Below, piece by piece: positions 25,153 to 33,708 of a stretch of 64,000 bases of DNA. Below the pieces are notes generated by a model that saw only the letters and a program-made list of their open reading frames with translations, was not told where the DNA came from and ran no database searches. Position 1 is the stretch's first letter. Each line of letters opens with the position of its first letter. The stretch covers positions 62,001-126,000 of the forward strand of contig NZ_JAKSYG010000153.1 of the NCBI RefSeq assembly GCF_022829725.1. The letters run 5' to 3'. The translations under genes and the position numbers were made by a program. This DNA comes from Methylobacterium sp. E-005. Its GTDB lineage: Bacteria > Pseudomonadota > Alphaproteobacteria > Rhizobiales > Beijerinckiaceae.

Positions 25153-25452
25153 ATGAAATCCGACACCTACTCGCCTCCGGGATCGACCGCTCCGGGGCAC
25201 CCGCCCCCCGCCTTGGAACCCTCGGCCGTGTCCGACGACAAGACCGTGCTGTCCCCTGCCTCTCCCCCGGCGCCGGACGCCATCACGTTCGAGCAGATCC
25301 GCGAGCGCGCCTACGAATTGTGGGAGCGCAACCACCGGCCGGAGGGCTTCGAGATCGAGTTCTGGCTCCTGGCCGAGCGGGAGCTGCGCAAGGAGCGTGA
25401 GCGGCGGAAGGCCCATGACGGGCCGGCCGCGTCCGAATCACCGTCGCAATAG
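25153..25452 (+). CDS. DUF2934 small protein
   Basis: A 99-residue protein with a disordered Pro/Ser-rich N-terminal half and a C-terminal DUF2934 helix pair at residues about 46-80 (RERAYELWERNHRPEG, then FWLLAERELRKER). DUF2934 proteins are small stress-linked proteins of unknown function in rhizobia and methylobacteria. It probably shares an operon with the DUF3606 gene. Confidence 0.8.
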   Translation: MKSDTYSPPGSTAPGHPPPALEPSAVSDDKTVLSPASPPAPDAITFEQIRERAYELWERNHRPEGFEIEFWLLAERELRKERERRKAHDGPAASESPSQ

Positions 25453-25547
25453 CGACTCCCATATCTGGCGTGTACCTTGCGACGCGGCGTGAATGATCGC
25501 CGACGCCGTCCGCGATCCGATGACCGGTCGCGTGACGGGAGCCCGCC

Positions 25548-26066
25548 GTGGAGACATCCGCTCTGACCCGCCGCAGCTTCACCGGACTCGGTCTCGGCGG
25601 TGCCGCGGCTGCCGCGTCCGGCGGCGTCTTGGCACAGGCAGGCCCGACACCGTCCGCGGCCTCGGACAAGCCCGCGCCCCTGACCACCGCCCCAGCCTCG
25701 CAGGCCGGCCTCGGCCCCCGCCTGACGCTGCACGCCATCGACAATTTTCACGGTACCCCGGCCGCCGGCATGGTCTGCGAACTCGCTTGGCGCGAGGGGG
25801 ACACCCTGACACCGATCAAGACCGTCACCACTGCGGCCAACGGCCGGCCGGCCGAGCCGCTGCTGATGGATGCCGCCCTGCAGCCAAGCCATTACGAGCT
25901 GCTGATGCATCTTGGGGCCTATTTCGCCGCCCGCGGCGTGAGCCTGCCGACTCCGAACTTCCTCGATCGCGTGCCGATCCGCTTCCGCATCCGCGACGCG
26001 GGCCAGCGCCACCATCTGCCGGTGCTGTTCACGCCCTGGGGCTATTCCTACTATCGCGGCAGCTGA
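25548..26066 (+). CDS. Tat-exported hydroxyisourate hydrolase-like protein
   Basis: A 172-residue transthyretin-fold protein with a twin-arginine signal (LTRRSFTGLGLGGAAAAASG) and a Ala/Pro linker, then a HIU hydrolase domain from about residue 60. All catalytic positions appear kept: His in LTLHAIDNFHG, Arg in ANGRPAEP, His in QRHHLPVLF, and the terminal YRGS signature. It should therefore hydrolyse 5-hydroxyisourate, or a relative, in the periplasm. It lies 20 bases upstream of the cytosolic uraH paralogue. The two are divergent in sequence, so this is not a recent duplicate. Confidence 0.85.
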   Translation: METSALTRRSFTGLGLGGAAAAASGGVLAQAGPTPSAASDKPAPLTTAPASQAGLGPRLTLHAIDNFHGTPAAGMVCELAWREGDTLTPIKTVTTAANGRPAEPLLMDAALQPSHYELLMHLGAYFAARGVSLPTPNFLDRVPIRFRIRDAGQRHHLPVLFTPWGYSYYRGS

Positions 26067-26086
26067 CCTCGTCAGGACACGATTCC

Positions 26087-26470
26087 ATGGCCGGCATCTC
26101 GACCCACGTCCTCGATACCGATCGCGGACGCCCCGCCGCGGGGATCCGCATCGATTTCTCCGTCCTGGAGGGCGGGACATCGGAGGGCGGGACATCCCAC
26201 GTCGGGACTTGGCGGCTCGTGAAGAGCGTGGTCACGAACGCGGACGGGCGGACCGACCAGCCGATCCTGGCGCCGAACGAGGCGCGGGTCGGCCAGTATC
26301 AGCTGGTCTTCCACGTCGATGATTATTTCCGGGAGCGCCCCGGCACCGCGGAAGCCGACATCTTCATCGACAACCCTGTGGTGCGCTTCGCGATCTTCGA
26401 TCCGGCGCAGCACTATCACGTGCCGATGCTCTGCGCCCCCGGCAGCTTCACCACCTATCGCGGCAGTTGA
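26087..26470 (+). CDS. uraH: 5-hydroxyisourate hydrolase
   Basis: A 127-residue cytosolic transthyretin-related enzyme, second step of urate breakdown to allantoin. ISTHVLDTDRGRPAAGI is the family start with the catalytic His; NADGRTDQP has the catalytic Arg, HYHVPMLCAP another His, and the C-terminus is YRGS. An extra loop (GGTSEGGTSHVG) is a small duplication of GGTS. It lies between the exported paralogue and uraD, only 4 bases before the uraD GTG. No urate oxidase gene is in view. Confidence 0.95.
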   Translation: MAGISTHVLDTDRGRPAAGIRIDFSVLEGGTSEGGTSHVGTWRLVKSVVTNADGRTDQPILAPNEARVGQYQLVFHVDDYFRERPGTAEADIFIDNPVVRFAIFDPAQHYHVPMLCAPGSFTTYRGS

Positions 26471-26474
26471 GGCC

Positions 26475-26984
26475 GTGCCCGACCTCGCCGCCGTCAACCG
26501 GATGGAGGCGGGCGCCTTCGTGGCCCTGCTCGGTGGCGTGTTCGAGCACGCCCCCTGGGTGGCCGAGGCCGTCGCGCCGCAGCGCCCCTTCGCCAAAATC
26601 GCCGACCTGCACGCGGCGATGATGCGGGCCCTGCGCTCCGCACCCGCGGCTGTGCAATTGACCTTTCTCAACGGCCATCCGGAACTCGCCGGGCCTGAAG
26701 CCCGGGCGCGGGCCCTGACGGCGGACTCCGCGAGCGAGCAGGGCAGCGCCGGGCTCGACCGCATGGCCGAGGCCGAGGCGGCGGCCTTCGCGCGGCTGAA
26801 CGCCGCCTACCGCGCCCGGTTCGGTTTCCCGTTCCTCATCGCGGTGCGGGGGCGTGGCCGGGCCGAGATCCTCTCGGTGTTCGAGGCCCGGCTCGGCCGG
26901 GATCCGGCGCTCGAGCGGGAGACCGCGCTGGAGGAGGTCGCGCAGATCACCCGCATGCGGCTGGATCGTTTGGTCGACGCCTGA
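26475..26984 (+). CDS. uraD: OHCU decarboxylase
   Basis: A 169-residue helical enzyme that decarboxylates 2-oxo-4-hydroxy-4-carboxy-5-ureidoimidazoline to S-allantoin, after UraH. It has FVALLGGVFEHAPWVAEAV, the catalytic FLNGHPELAG, then SASEQGSAGLD, and FPFLIAVRGRGRAEILSVFE. The start is GTG, 4 bases past the uraH stop with GAGG upstream. It ends 16 bases from the convergent chemoreceptor. The set exported-uraH / uraH / uraD suggests urate or purine scavenging; the oxidase must be elsewhere. Confidence 0.94.
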   Translation: MPDLAAVNRMEAGAFVALLGGVFEHAPWVAEAVAPQRPFAKIADLHAAMMRALRSAPAAVQLTFLNGHPELAGPEARARALTADSASEQGSAGLDRMAEAEAAAFARLNAAYRARFGFPFLIAVRGRGRAEILSVFEARLGRDPALERETALEEVAQITRMRLDRLVDA

Positions 26985-27000
26985 TCGCGCCTGCCCCCGC

Positions 27001-28245
27001 TCAGGCGATCGCCGACCGCGTGTCCTTGATGGCCGCCTCGAAGGCCACGAAGGCGGTGGTCGCCTCGTCCCAGGCCTGGGCGCGGACATGGCGGAGCATC
27101 GCCGCCGCATGCTCGCGCGCCTGCGCAAGGGGGGTCTCCACTGCGGCCGGTCGCGCCGGATTGGCAGCCACCGCCACGGGCGGGTTGTCCGCCGGGCGCA
27201 TGCCGACCAGGGTCGCCGCGATGGCGCGCCGCCAGGCGGCGAGGTCGGCCGGGAGGCGCGCCGTATGCGCCTCCGCCGCCTGCCCGCCATCCTGCCGGTC
27301 GAGCAGGTTGCGGCCGAGAGTCTCGATCCGCTCGAGTTCGGCCATGGCGTCTCCGATTTCCCGGCGTGCCTTGTCGGTGCCCTCCGCGATCCGGCCGACG
27401 TTGTTGGCGATGTCGCCGGTGGCCTGGATCTGCTGGTTCAGGATCTCGGAGGCCTCGCGCATCTGCGACGCGACATTCGCGACCGCGCCGCTCTCGGCCT
27501 CGACGCGGGCATTGGCGCGCACCATGGCGGCGGCCCCGGTCTCGACCGCGCCACGGCTGCGGGTGACCGCAGCCTGCATGGCCGCCATCTCCTCGCGGAG
27601 CCCCGCCACGCGGGCACGGATCTCGTCGGTCGCCTTGGCGGTCTGCGCCGAGAGCGTCTTCACCTCGGCGGCCACCACGGCGAAGCCGCGGCCCGCCTCG
27701 CCGGCGCGGGCCGCCTCGATGGTGGCGTTCAGCGCCAGCAGGTTGGTCTGAGCGGAGATCGCCGCGATGGTGCCGGCCATCTCCTCGATCCGCAGGGCCG
27801 CGGTCGAGAAGCTGTCGAGCCGGCTTCCGATCTCCTCGGTGCCCTCCTCGATGCCACGCATACCCTCGGTGGCGCGATGGAGGTCGCCGACGCAGGTGGC
27901 GATCCCGGCGCGGGCGGTCTCGGCCGTCTCGGCGGCCGAGGCGGAGCGGGCCGCGATCTCCCCCGTGGTGGCGGCGAGCTCTTCGCTTGCAGCCGCGATC
28001 AGCCGGGCCTGCTCGGCGGTGCCCGAGGCGTCATGGGTCATCCAGCCGATCGAGGTGCCGGCATCCGAGGCCGCGGCCGACATGCGCGCCAGGAGCGACT
28101 GCCATTCGCGATCAAAGGTCGGGACGGCGGCCGGCTGCGGATCCAGGGCGGTCGCGACGATGACCGGCGCCTGCACCGGTGCGGCGGCCCTTTCCAGGGA
28201 GCCGGGAGCGCCCTTCTCCGGGCGCTTGCGGTTCAGGCCGAACAT
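27001..28245 (-). CDS. Soluble methyl-accepting chemotaxis protein
   Basis: A 414-residue chemoreceptor with no membrane helix. The N-terminal 45 residues are low-complexity; residues about 60-300 form the signalling coiled coil with tip [20 protein letters not shown]. The C-terminal 100 residues ([20 protein letters not shown], then [18 protein letters not shown]) resemble a chemoreceptor zinc-binding (CZB) domain but lack the usual Cys of that site. It would sense a cytosolic signal. It lies convergent with uraD. Confidence 0.85.
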   Translation of the reverse strand: MFGLNRKRPEKGAPGSLERAAAPVQAPVIVATALDPQPAAVPTFDREWQSLLARMSAAASDAGTSIGWMTHDASGTAEQARLIAAASEELAATTGEIAARSASAAETAETARAGIATCVGDLHRATEGMRGIEEGTEEIGSRLDSFSTAALRIEEMAGTIAAISAQTNLLALNATIEAARAGEAGRGFAVVAAEVKTLSAQTAKATDEIRARVAGLREEMAAMQAAVTRSRGAVETGAAAMVRANARVEAESGAVANVASQMREASEILNQQIQATGDIANNVGRIAEGTDKARREIGDAMAELERIETLGRNLLDRQDGGQAAEAHTARLPADLAAWRRAIAATLVGMRPADNPPVAVAANPARPAAVETPLAQAREHAAAMLRHVRAQAWDEATTAFVAFEAAIKDTRSAIA

Positions 28246-28418
28246 GCGGGGTCCTCCGAGTGACGAATCGGAGGCGATCTTCGCACGGATCCTTCAACCA
28301 ATGATGAAGGCTAATCTTATCTGATTCTAATCGATCGGAGCATTCGCTCCCCGGTCGCAGTCGATTTACCCTTCGTGGTTCGGCGCCACCGGCCGCAGGG
28401 GGCCGGTGGCGCACCGTC

Positions 28419-31400
28419 TCACTCGCCGGTCAGCGCGGCCTTGGTGCGGGACCACCAGCCGGCACGCTTGGGCCGGTCCGGATCGGACGGCGGCGTCAGC
28501 ACCACCGCTACAGGCTCAGGCGCCGGCTCCGCGTTCGACGCGGGGGCCGGCTCGGCGGCCCCGTTCGCCGGACGGGACTCCGCGGCCTCCATGGACGGCT
28601 CGGCGACCGGCAGATCCACCGCCGTCTCGCCACGCTCGGCTTCGGGTGCGGCCTCGATGATCTCCGCCACGGCCTCGACGCTCACCGGCTCCTCCGCCGG
28701 CAGCGCGATCGCCTCGTCGGAGGCCGCAGCCTCCTCCCCCTCGGCCCCCTCGCGGGTGCGGCCCTCGCCGCGCCCCCGTCCACCCCGGCGTCCCCGGCGC
28801 CGGCGGCGTCCGCCCTCATCCTCGGCCTGGACGGCCTCGTCCGGGCCTGCAACGGCTGCGTCGGACGCGCCGCTCTCGGCTGCGACGGCCGGCTCAACCG
28901 GCTCGCCGGTCGCGGCCTCGCTGCCCGACTCGTTGGCGTTCGCCGGCTCGTCGCCGTCCCACTCCTCGTCCCGGCCCTCCTCGTCGGATTGCGGCGCGCC
29001 CTGGCGCTCCTCTTCGGAGCGCCCCTCCGCGCGGCCACCCCGACGGCGGCGGCGACGGCGGCGGCGGCGGCCGTCGCCCTCGTCGCGCGTGCCGTCCTCC
29101 CGGGCCTCGGCGCGGGTCTCGTCGGCCTCGCCCTCGGCATCCGCCTCGACCTCGACCTCGGTCTCCTCGATCTCCTCGTCCTCGTCGTCGAACTCCGTGG
29201 TCGGCGAGATCGCTTGGGCGCGCACGCCCGTCACCGGGCCCTCGGCCCGCTGGGCCGGCTCGCCGCGGTCCAGCTGGAACGGGGTTGTGGCCGCCAGCCG
29301 CTCGTCGGCCGCGATCGTGATGGTCACGCCGAAGCGCACCTCAAGCTCGTGCAGGTGCCCACGCTTCTGGTTGAGGATGTAGAGCGCGATCTCGGTGCGG
29401 GTGCGCAGGATGATGTTGTGGCTCGCCGACTTGAGCAGCACCTCCTCGATCGAGCGCAGGATGTGCAGCGCCACCGACGCGGTGGCGCGCACGAAGCCCG
29501 AGCCGCCGCAATGGGCGCAGGGGATCGAGGAGGATTCGAGCACGCCCGTGCGGATGCGCTGGCGGCTCATCTCCAGGAGGCCGAAGGGCGAGATCCGGCC
29601 GACCTGGATGCGGGCGCGGTCGTTCTTCAGGCACTCGTTGAGCTTCTTCTCGACGGCGCGGTTGTTGCGCTTCTCCTCCATGTCGATGAAGTCGATGACG
29701 ATCAGGCCCGCGAGGTCGCGCAGGCGCAGCTGGCGGGCGACCTCCTCGGCGGCCTCCATGTTGGTCTTGAGGGCGGTGTCCTCGATATCGTGCTCGCGGG
29801 TGGCGCGGCCCGAGTTCACGTCGATCGAGACCAGGGCCTCGGTCGGGTTGATCACGAGGTAGCCGCCGGATTTCAGCGAGACGTGGGTCGAGAACATCGC
29901 GTCGAGCTGCTGCTCGACCCCGAAGCGGGCGAAGATCGGCGTCGGGTCGCGGTAGGGCTTCACGACCTTGGACTGGCCGGGCATCAGCATCCGCATGAAG
30001 TCCTTGGCCTCGCGGTAGGCGTCCTCGCCCGCGACCAGAACCTCGTCCAGATCCTTGTTGTAGAGGTCACGGATGGCGCGCTTGATCAGCGAGCCCTCCT
30101 CGTAGACCAGAGCCGGGGCCATCGAGGTCAGCGTCAGCTCGCGGACCGATTCCCACAGGCGCATCAGGTACTCGAAGTCCCGGGCGATCTCCGGCTTGGA
30201 GCGCGAGGCGCCGGCGGTGCGCAGGATGACGCCCATCCCCTCGGGCACCTCCAGATCCTGCACAACCTCCTTGAGCCGCTTGCGGTCGGCCGCCGAGGTG
30301 ATCTTTCGCGAGATGCCGCCACCGCGGCCGGTGTTGGGCATCAGCACCGAGTAGCGGCCGGCGAGCGACAGGTAGGTGGTGAGCGCCGCGCCCTTCGTGC
30401 CGCGCTCCTCCTTGACCACCTGCACCAGGATGATCTGGCGGCGCTTGATCACCTCCTGGATCTTGTACTGGCGGCGGTAGTGGCGGGGCCGCTCGGGGAT
30501 CTCGGCCAGGGCGTCGCCGTTGCCGCCGACCTGGGCGATCTTGGGCTCGGCGTCGGGATCGTCGGATTCGTCGTCCGAATCGTCATTCTCGTCGGACTCG
30601 TCCTCGTCGTCCTCCGATTCGTCCTCATCCTCCTCGTCATCGTCGGAGTCGTCCTCCTCGGACTCGTCCTCGTCCGACAGCTCGTCGAGCTCGCCGACGG
30701 CCGGGCCGCTGCGGCCAGACGCCTCCGCGACATCCTCCGCGACGGTCTCGGCCGGCTCCTCGGCCACGGTCAGGGCCTCGGCCACGGCGATCCGTGCCTC
30801 GGGCTCGGCCGGGTCATCCTGGTCGGTCGCGGCCTCCTCGGCCCGCACCGCGACCGGCGCGGGCTCGGCGGGTTCGGTGGCCGGCTCAGCGTGCGTCTCG
30901 GCCTGCGTCTCGGCGGCCTGCGGCTCGGCAATCTCCCCGGCCGCGGTCTCGGAGGCGAGGGCCTCCTGCACCGCCTCGGGGTTCTCGGCGAGCGTGTCGG
31001 GCATGCCGGCCGGCGCGATCCCGGCCTCCGGGGGCGTCCCGGCGTAATCGGCGACCTGACCCTCTTCGCCCTCGACCTGACCCTCGATCTGCGCAGCCTC
31101 GTGCGCGTCGTCCACGCTCACGGTCTCGTCGGCGCCGCGGGCGCGGGCCTCGGCGCGGCGGCCTCGGGAGCGGCGGGGCGAGCGGCGGCGGCGCTCCTCG
31201 CGCTCGCGGTGTTCCTCGGCGTCGCGGGCCTCCTCCTCCAGGAGGGCCTGCCGGTCGGCGAGCGGAATCTGGTAGTAGTCGGGGTGGATCTCGTTGAAGG
31301 CCAGGAAGCCGTGGCGGTTGCCGCCATACTCCACGAAGGCCGCCTGGAGCGAGGGCTCCACGCGGGTGACCTTGGCGAGATAGATGTTGCCGCGCAGCTG

Positions 31401-31508
31401 GCGCCGGTTGGCGGCTTCGAAGTCGAACTCCTCGACCCTAGACCCTTGGACCGTGACGACCCGGGTCTCCTCCGGGTGCATCGCGTCGATCAGCATTTTG
31501 TTGGCCAT
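28419..31508 (-). CDS. rne: Ribonuclease E (RNase E/G family)
   Basis: A 1029-residue endoribonuclease, core of the RNA degradosome. The S1 domain begins by residue 36 (LRGNIYLAKVTRVEPSLQAA) but is split after about residue 80 by roughly 270 residues of acidic, Ala/Glu-rich sequence with a run of Asp/Glu/Ser near 290-330; the domain resumes at RRQYKIQEVIKRRQIILVQV. The catalytic Asp residues are in LVSIDVNSGR and LIVIDFIDMEE, and the Zn-link is CAHCGGSG. The tail has two Arg-rich RNA-binding blocks and ends in RAGWWSRTKAALTGE; GWW binds PNPase in Caulobacter RNase E. It is transcribed with a long leader. Confidence 0.96.
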   Translation of the reverse strand: MANKMLIDAMHPEETRVVTVQGSRVEEFDFEAANRRQLRGNIYLAKVTRVEPSLQAAFVEYGGNRHGFLAFNEIHPDYYQIPLADRQALLEEEARDAEEHREREERRRRSPRRSRGRRAEARARGADETVSVDDAHEAAQIEGQVEGEEGQVADYAGTPPEAGIAPAGMPDTLAENPEAVQEALASETAAGEIAEPQAAETQAETHAEPATEPAEPAPVAVRAEEAATDQDDPAEPEARIAVAEALTVAEEPAETVAEDVAEASGRSGPAVGELDELSDEDESEEDDSDDDEEDEDESEDDEDESDENDDSDDESDDPDAEPKIAQVGGNGDALAEIPERPRHYRRQYKIQEVIKRRQIILVQVVKEERGTKGAALTTYLSLAGRYSVLMPNTGRGGGISRKITSAADRKRLKEVVQDLEVPEGMGVILRTAGASRSKPEIARDFEYLMRLWESVRELTLTSMAPALVYEEGSLIKRAIRDLYNKDLDEVLVAGEDAYREAKDFMRMLMPGQSKVVKPYRDPTPIFARFGVEQQLDAMFSTHVSLKSGGYLVINPTEALVSIDVNSGRATREHDIEDTALKTNMEAAEEVARQLRLRDLAGLIVIDFIDMEEKRNNRAVEKKLNECLKNDRARIQVGRISPFGLLEMSRQRIRTGVLESSSIPCAHCGGSGFVRATASVALHILRSIEEVLLKSASHNIILRTRTEIALYILNQKRGHLHELEVRFGVTITIAADERLAATTPFQLDRGEPAQRAEGPVTGVRAQAISPTTEFDDEDEEIEETEVEVEADAEGEADETRAEAREDGTRDEGDGRRRRRRRRRRGGRAEGRSEEERQGAPQSDEEGRDEEWDGDEPANANESGSEAATGEPVEPAVAAESGASDAAVAGPDEAVQAEDEGGRRRRRGRRGGRGRGEGRTREGAEGEEAAASDEAIALPAEEPVSVEAVAEIIEAAPEAERGETAVDLPVAEPSMEAAESRPANGAAEPAPASNAEPAPEPVAVVLTPPSDPDRPKRAGWWSRTKAALTGE

Positions 31509-32102
31509 GTCGGACTCTCGGCATGGCGGCCGACGTCGTTCTCCGTGCCCGTGGTCCCGGCGGCGCCTCGCCCGACGTCAATGCTGTCGGGCGCAGTGCC
31601 GGCCTCGTCGCCGAGGCAGATGGGTTCGAGGGGAAATTGCCGTCAACCGCCGGTCGGCGCAAAGGGCGCCTGGGGTTGAACATGGCCGGGTCGACGAACG
31701 GACCGGCGTGACGCACCTTCTGCGCCGCCGGGGCACGCGCAGCGCTATGCTGGGCCGTGCGTCCGTCCATCGTGGTCCCGACCTCGCGAAATGCTCTCGG
31801 CCGGATCGGACCGGCCGTGAATTCCTGGGTGCGGCGGAGGATCCACCGCGACGTGCGACACCTGTCCGATCGGGGACGACACCCGTCGCCGCCAGACGCG
31901 CCGACAGGGCCCGCCGCGACACCGCCGCCGCTTTCGCAAGGAATTCGGCTGCGTCCGCGGGCCGTTGCGGCGACCGGCGGGACCGGAAAGGGGTCCATAT
32001 CATTACAGACCGCTGCGCGGATTTGGCAAGGGTCAACCGTGAATAGATGTCACGGGGGTGTCACGGGATGCGATCGCGCTCGGATGGGTCATCCCACCCT
32101 TT
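31509..32102. other. Long 5' leader and promoter region of rne
   Basis: About 590 bases upstream of rne with no convincing gene on either strand. The part nearer rne is very GC-rich, the part around 31990-32040 less so and carries a candidate promoter. Known rne genes have long leaders through which RNase E limits its own mRNA; a leader of about 480 nt from the promoter at 31999-32029 would fit. No conserved structure was matched. Confidence 0.4.
31999..32029 (-). promoter_or_regulatory. Candidate rne promoter
   Basis: On the minus strand TTGCCA (32024-32029) and TAATGA (32000-32005, in TAATGAT) stand 18 bases apart, a plausible sigma-70 pair. Transcription would start near 31992 and give a 5' leader of about 480 nt before the rne ATG. 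It is a sequence match only. Confidence 0.4.
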
Positions 32103-32217
32103 CCCTCATCCAGAGGTGCCGGAGCGCAGCGCAGGCCTCGAAGGAGCCCTCCAGGGATCGCGCGGCCGGCTGGAGCCCTCCTTCGAGGCTCGCGGCGCTC
32201 GCACCTCAGGATGAGGT
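32103..32217. repeat. Dispersed palindromic element, copy 2 (full)
   Basis: The left arm reads CCCTCATCCAGAGGTGCCGG and then GCCTCGAAGGAGCCCTCC; the right arm reads GGAGCCCTCCTTCGAGGCTC and ends CACCTCAGGATGAGG. It is nearly the same as copy 1 at 17957, with a different loop. It lies just after the 3' end of glcF (minus strand) and could form a long stem in that transcript. Confidence 0.88.
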
Positions 32218-32228
32218 GGAGGATGGGA

Positions 32229-33557
32229 TCACTCCGCCGCCTCCAGCCGCGGAGCCACTCCGGCGAGCGCTGCCGGCTTCGGGCCGCCGGTCGCCCAGTC
32301 CAGAAGCTCCACCGTGTGGACGATCGGGATGCCGGTGCCCTTCCCGATCTGCGTGGCGCAGCCGATGTTGCCGGTGGCGATCACGTCGGGGCGCACGCGC
32401 TCGATATTGGCGACCTTCCGCGCGCGCAGCTTCGCGGCCAGTTCCGGCTGCAGGATGTTGTAGGTCCCCGCCGAGCCGCAGCAGATATGGCCCTCGGGCA
32501 CGTCCTTCACGGTGAAGCCCGCGCGCTTGAGCAGGGTCTTGGGCTCCAGGCGGATGCCCTGGCCGTGCTGCATCGAGCAGGCCGAATGGTACGCCACCAC
32601 GAGGTCGGTCTCGGCCACGGGGGCGAGATCGAGCAGCGCCAGATACTCGGTGACGTCCTTGGCGAGCGCCGAGACCCGCTTCGCCTTCTCGGCATAGGCC
32701 GGGTCGTCGCGGAACATGAAGCCGTAATCCTTGATGGTCGTGCCGCAGCCCGAGGCCGTGACCAGGATCGCGTCGAGGCCCTTGAAGATCTCGGCGTCCC
32801 AGGCGTCGATCGCCTGCTTGGCGAGCGCGTGGGCCGACTCCGCCTTGCCCATGTGGTGGGTCAGCGCCCCGCAGCAGCCCTCCTCGGCGTGGACGACCTC
32901 GACCCCGTGCCGGTTGAGCAGGCGGATCGCCGCCGCGTTGAAGTCCGGCCGCAGCACGCTCTGGGCGCAGCCGCGCAGCAGGGCGACGCGCTTGGAGGCT
33001 GTCCCGGTCGCCGCCGGGAACCGGCCGGGCCGGTTGGTCGGCTCCTTGGGGGGCATCCCGGCCGGTGCGAGGTCGAGCATGGCGGCAAGCCGGTTGCCGA
33101 CCCGCGGCAGCCGGGCCACCAGCCCGCGGAACGGGGCGCCGATCTTGGCGGCGGCGAGCGCGAGGCGGAAGCGGTTCGGATAGGGCAGGACCTGCGCGAG
33201 CAGCGCCCGCAGGAAGCGATCCCCGACCGGGCGCGCGTAGGTCTCCTCAATATGCGTCCGGGCATGATCGACGAGGTGCATGTAATGCACGCCCGAGGGG
33301 CAGGTGGTCATGCAGGACAGGCAGGAGAGGCAGCGATCGACGTGCTTGACCACCTCCGGTGAGGCTGGCTTGCCGCCCTCCAGCATGTCCTTGATCAGGT
33401 AGATGCGGCCCCGCGGGGAATCGAGCTCGTCGCCCAGCAGCAGGTAGGTCGGGCAGGTCGCCGTACAGAATCCGCAATGCACGCAGGTCCGCAGGATCTT
33501 TTCCGAGGCCGCCATGGCGGGATCGGCGAGCTGGGCGGGGGCGAAGTTGGTCTGCAC
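32229..33557 (-). CDS. glcF: Glycolate oxidase iron-sulfur subunit
   Basis: A 442-residue subunit of glycolate oxidase, which turns glycolate to glyoxylate and feeds electrons to quinone. Two 4Fe-4S motifs lie at the N-terminus, CVHCGFCTATCP and CLSCLSCMTTCPSG, followed by two CCG-type cysteine domains (EEGCCGALTHHMG, and HICCGSAGTYNILQP). The length is that of GlcF. It follows glcE across a 151-base gap that carries an inverted repeat. glcD, the flavin catalytic subunit, is not adjacent. Confidence 0.95.
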   Translation of the reverse strand: MQTNFAPAQLADPAMAASEKILRTCVHCGFCTATCPTYLLLGDELDSPRGRIYLIKDMLEGGKPASPEVVKHVDRCLSCLSCMTTCPSGVHYMHLVDHARTHIEETYARPVGDRFLRALLAQVLPYPNRFRLALAAAKIGAPFRGLVARLPRVGNRLAAMLDLAPAGMPPKEPTNRPGRFPAATGTASKRVALLRGCAQSVLRPDFNAAAIRLLNRHGVEVVHAEEGCCGALTHHMGKAESAHALAKQAIDAWDAEIFKGLDAILVTASGCGTTIKDYGFMFRDDPAYAEKAKRVSALAKDVTEYLALLDLAPVAETDLVVAYHSACSMQHGQGIRLEPKTLLKRAGFTVKDVPEGHICCGSAGTYNILQPELAAKLRARKVANIERVRPDVIATGNIGCATQIGKGTGIPIVHTVELLDWATGGPKPAALAGVAPRLEAAE

Positions 33558-33591
33558 GGTCTCTTCCTGCCTGCTCTCTCGTCCTGCCCGC

Positions 33592-33703
33592 TCTCCTCCT
33601 CCTTGCGGGGAGGAGTTGGAGGTGAGGGTGGTGCAGGGTGGGGCGACGCGGTGCCTTCTGCACCACCCCCACCCCTGACCCCTCCCCGCAACGGGGAGGG
33701 GAT
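33592..33703. repeat. GC-rich inverted repeat between glcE and glcF
   Basis: GGGTGGTGCAG (33626-33636) pairs with CTGCACCACCC (33659-33669); outside it CTCCTTGCGGGGAGGAG and CCCCTCCCCGCAACGGGGAG form further complementary blocks. The whole makes a long stem of about 110 bases. It sits within the likely glcE-glcF transcript and may adjust their relative levels. It belongs to the CCCTC/GAGGG hairpin family. Confidence 0.7.
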
Positions 33704-33708
33704 GAACC

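Noticed and set aside
28989..31679. An 896-residue plus-strand frame opposite rne
   Set aside because: It mirrors the high-GC coding strand of rne and is Leu/Gly/Val/Arg low-complexity; rne has all catalytic motifs, so this frame is a shadow.
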